DNA from: Caballeronia cordobensis
GTDB taxonomy: Bacteria; Pseudomonadota; Gammaproteobacteria; Burkholderiales; Burkholderiaceae
Reading direction: 5' to 3'
Length of the DNA: 64,000 nt
Assembly (NCBI RefSeq): GCF_001544575.2
Contig: NZ_FCNY02000008.1
Location: forward strand, 1 to 64,000
Below the pieces are notes generated by a model that did not search any database, had not been told where the DNA came from, and worked only from the letters and a program-made list of their open reading frames with translations. The position numbers were made by a program, and so were the translations under genes. Positions 62,418 through 64,000 of this stretch are shown here, piece after piece (the first letter of the stretch is position 1; each line of letters opens with the position of its first letter).

Positions 62418-63350
62418 ATGACGATTCTCGTAGTTGCGGAACACGACCATGCGTCGATCAAGGCAGCGACGCTGAACACGGTTGCGGCTGCCGCGAAGAT
62501 CGGCGGCGATATTCATGTGCTGGTTGCGGGCTCGAACGCGCAAGGCGCGGCGGACGCTGCGGCGAAAATCGCGGGCGTGGCGAAAGTGCTGCTGGCCGAC
62601 GCGCCTCAACTCGCCGATGGCCTCGCCGAAAACGTCGAAGGCACGGTGCTGAACATCGCGAAGAATTATTCGCACATTCTGGTTCCGGCCACGGCGTACG
62701 GTAAGAACATCGCGCCGCGTATCGCCGCGCATCTGGATGTCGCGCAGATCAGCGACATCACCGCCGTCGATAGCCCCGACACCTTCGAGCGCCCGATTTA
62801 CGCAGGCAATGCGATCGCGATCGTACAGTCGATCGATCCGATCAAGGTCATTACGGTGCGTGCGACGGGCTTCGATCCCGTGGCGGCGGAAGGCGGCAGC
62901 GCGGCGGTCGAGAAGATCGAAGCCGCGGCGGATGCCGGCATCTCGCAGTTCGTCAGCCGTGAAGTCACGAAGCTCGATCGTCCGGAATTGACGAGCGCGC
63001 ACATCATCGTGTCGGGCGGCCGTGGCTTGGGCAGTGGCGAGAACTACACGAAGACGCTGGAGCCGCTGGCGGACAAACTCGGTGCGGCGCTGGGCGCATC
63101 GCGCGCAGCGGTCGATGCGGGCTATGTGCCGAACGACTTCCAGGTCGGTCAAACGGGCAAGATCGTCGCGCCGCAACTGTATGTGGCAGTCGGCATCTCG
63201 GGCGCGATTCAACACTTGGCCGGCATGAAAGACAGCAAGGTCATCGTCGCGATCAACAAAGACCCTGAAGCGCCGATCTTCAGCGTCGCCGATTACGGTC
63301 TCGTCGGCGATCTGTTCGCGGTCGTGCCGGAACTCGTGGGCACGTTGTGA
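62418..63350 (+). CDS. etfA: Electron transfer flavoprotein alpha subunit
   Basis: This 310-residue subunit carries the FAD. The N-terminal domain begins MTILVVAEHDHASIKAATLN. The FAD-binding C-terminal domain has VSGGRGLGSGENYTKTLEPL, GQTGKIVAPQLYVAVGISGA and NKDPEAPIFSVADYGLVGDL. It pairs with the preceding EtfB. The stop overlaps the start of the DUF2889 gene (GTGA). Confidence 0.95.
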   Translation: MTILVVAEHDHASIKAATLNTVAAAAKIGGDIHVLVAGSNAQGAADAAAKIAGVAKVLLADAPQLADGLAENVEGTVLNIAKNYSHILVPATAYGKNIAPRIAAHLDVAQISDITAVDSPDTFERPIYAGNAIAIVQSIDPIKVITVRATGFDPVAAEGGSAAVEKIEAAADAGISQFVSREVTKLDRPELTSAHIIVSGGRGLGSGENYTKTLEPLADKLGAALGASRAAVDAGYVPNDFQVGQTGKIVAPQLYVAVGISGAIQHLAGMKDSKVIVAINKDPEAPIFSVADYGLVGDLFAVVPELVGTL

Positions 63351-63877
63351 CGACGGAACGCGTTCCGCTGCATACGCGGCATATCACGCTGCAAGGCTTC
63401 AGGCGCGCCGACAACCTCTACGACATCGAAGGCCGCTTGCGCGACACGAAGTCGTACGATCGCGCGTCGCACGGCGTGGTCGTCAAGGCGGGCGATCCGG
63501 TGCACGAGATGATGCTGCGCATCACCATCGGCATCGACTTCGTGATACGCGACGCGCATGCCGAATCGATCACCGTGCCATACGTCGGCCATTGTGAAAC
63601 GATCACACCCGAGTATCGCAAGCTGAAGGGCATGAAGCTCGCGCCGGGTTTCATGCGCGACATCAGAAGCCTGTTCGGCGGCACTCAGGGCTGCACGCAT
63701 CTGACCGAACTGATCGGCGCGGTGGCGACGGCCGCATTCCAGACCATGAGCGAGGAAATCAACGCGAGCGGCGCCACGCGGCCGTTCCAGCTCGACGGTT
63801 GCCATGCGCTGCGAACCGATGGTCCGCTCGTCGCGGCGTTTCATCCCCGATGGTACAAGGCGCCGCCGCGCGCCTGA
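63347..63877 (+). CDS. DUF2889 protein
   Basis: This 176-residue cytoplasmic protein of the DUF2889 family has the N-terminal RHITLQGFRRADNLYDIEGR, the middle GDPVHEMMLRITIGIDFVIR and the C-terminal GCTHLTELIGAVATAAFQTM with GFMRDIRSLFGGTQG. It starts at GTG overlapping the EtfA stop by four bases, so it belongs to the same operon. Function is unknown. Members often sit in CoA-ester or aromatic acid clusters. The conserved His and Cys (GHCETI, QGCTHL) could bind a metal, but this is a guess. Confidence 0.87.
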   Translation: MTTERVPLHTRHITLQGFRRADNLYDIEGRLRDTKSYDRASHGVVVKAGDPVHEMMLRITIGIDFVIRDAHAESITVPYVGHCETITPEYRKLKGMKLAPGFMRDIRSLFGGTQGCTHLTELIGAVATAAFQTMSEEINASGATRPFQLDGCHALRTDGPLVAAFHPRWYKAPPRA

Positions 63878-63917
63878 TCATGGCAGGCGAATCTTCGCTG
63901 TCCTCGCTCATCGCGCT

Positions 63918-64000
63918 TCAGATAAAAATCAACAACGCAGCGCCATACACGATCGCACCGACGGCGAACGTCATGACCGTGAAGCCGAGCACGCGCTGCA
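63918..64000 (-). CDS. C-terminal end of a membrane protein gene, 5' part outside window
   Basis: Only the last 26 codons are present. Read on the minus strand they end in a hydrophobic helix with TVMTFAVGAIVYGAALLIFI before the stop at 63918-63920. This is a terminal membrane segment of an inner-membrane protein, but too little remains to name the family. It converges with the DUF2889 gene across 40 bases. Confidence 0.55.
   Translation of the reverse strand, partial: QRVLGFTVMTFAVGAIVYGAALLIFI

Noticed and set aside
1-64000. Search for tRNA, rRNA, insertion sequences, phage genes and CRISPR repeats
   Set aside because: No transposase or integrase frames, no regular short repeats and no tRNA-like cloverleaf were recognised by eye in the gaps.

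Overview
The window is a high-GC stretch (roughly 62-65% by eye) with dense, often overlapping operons, many LysR, TetR and GntR regulators, a Burkholderia-type porin and several acyl-CoA catabolic gene sets. Gene content and protein style point to a member of the Burkholderiaceae, probably a soil- or plant-associated Caballeronia or Paraburkholderia. No rRNA, tRNA, insertion sequence, prophage or CRISPR array was seen. The whole window looks like accessory nutrient-scavenging DNA.

Region 1 (1-16820) looks like a proline-derivative catabolic island. It holds an ALDH4A1-type P5C dehydrogenase (cut by the window edge), a PotABC-like importer, and a PutA whose P5C dehydrogenase half has lost its catalytic residues. 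Next come a BetI-like TetR regulator facing a solute-binding protein across three matching palindromic operators, a proline-racemase-superfamily enzyme with a Ser/Cys pair, and an Ldh2-family imine reductase candidate. A GbcA/Stc2-like Rieske oxygenase, a LysR regulator, a flavoprotein amine oxidase and a RidA-type protein complete it. I infer a route from methylated and/or 3-hydroxylated proline through pyrroline-2-carboxylate and proline to glutamate, with the two proline oxidation steps split between PutA and the stand-alone dehydrogenase.

Region 2 (17014-24437) holds an NlpC/P60-like lipoprotein, a four-gene partner-switching operon (unknown protein, membrane PP2C phosphatase, anti-sigma-type kinase, STAS antagonist) and two lipoprotein genes. 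Region 3 (24455-34337, minus strand) is a complete guanidine assimilation operon under a guanidine-I (ykkC) riboswitch: importer, two carboxyguanidine deiminase subunits, biotin-dependent guanidine/urea carboxylase and allophanate hydrolase.

Region 4 (34586-36986) is a ChrA transporter and a porin. Region 5 (37395-44744) is a tightly packed operon of unknown substrate: NMT1-type ABC importer, FAD oxidoreductase, class III CoA-transferase, enoyl-CoA hydratase, ferredoxin and LysR. Region 6 (44848-54047) has a secreted metallo-hydrolase, a LysR regulator, a CoA-transferase/two-crotonase/MFS set, a semialdehyde dehydrogenase and an AraC regulator.

Region 7 (54151-63877) carries a MaoC hydratase and then a ten-gene, mostly overlapping run: MFS transporter, MmgE/PrpD, acyl-CoA dehydrogenase, CoA-transferase, GntR, CitE-like lyase, EtfB, EtfA and DUF2889. 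The set suggests degradation of a branched C5 dicarboxylate such as itaconate, mesaconate or methylsuccinate. A membrane protein gene enters from the right edge on the minus strand.
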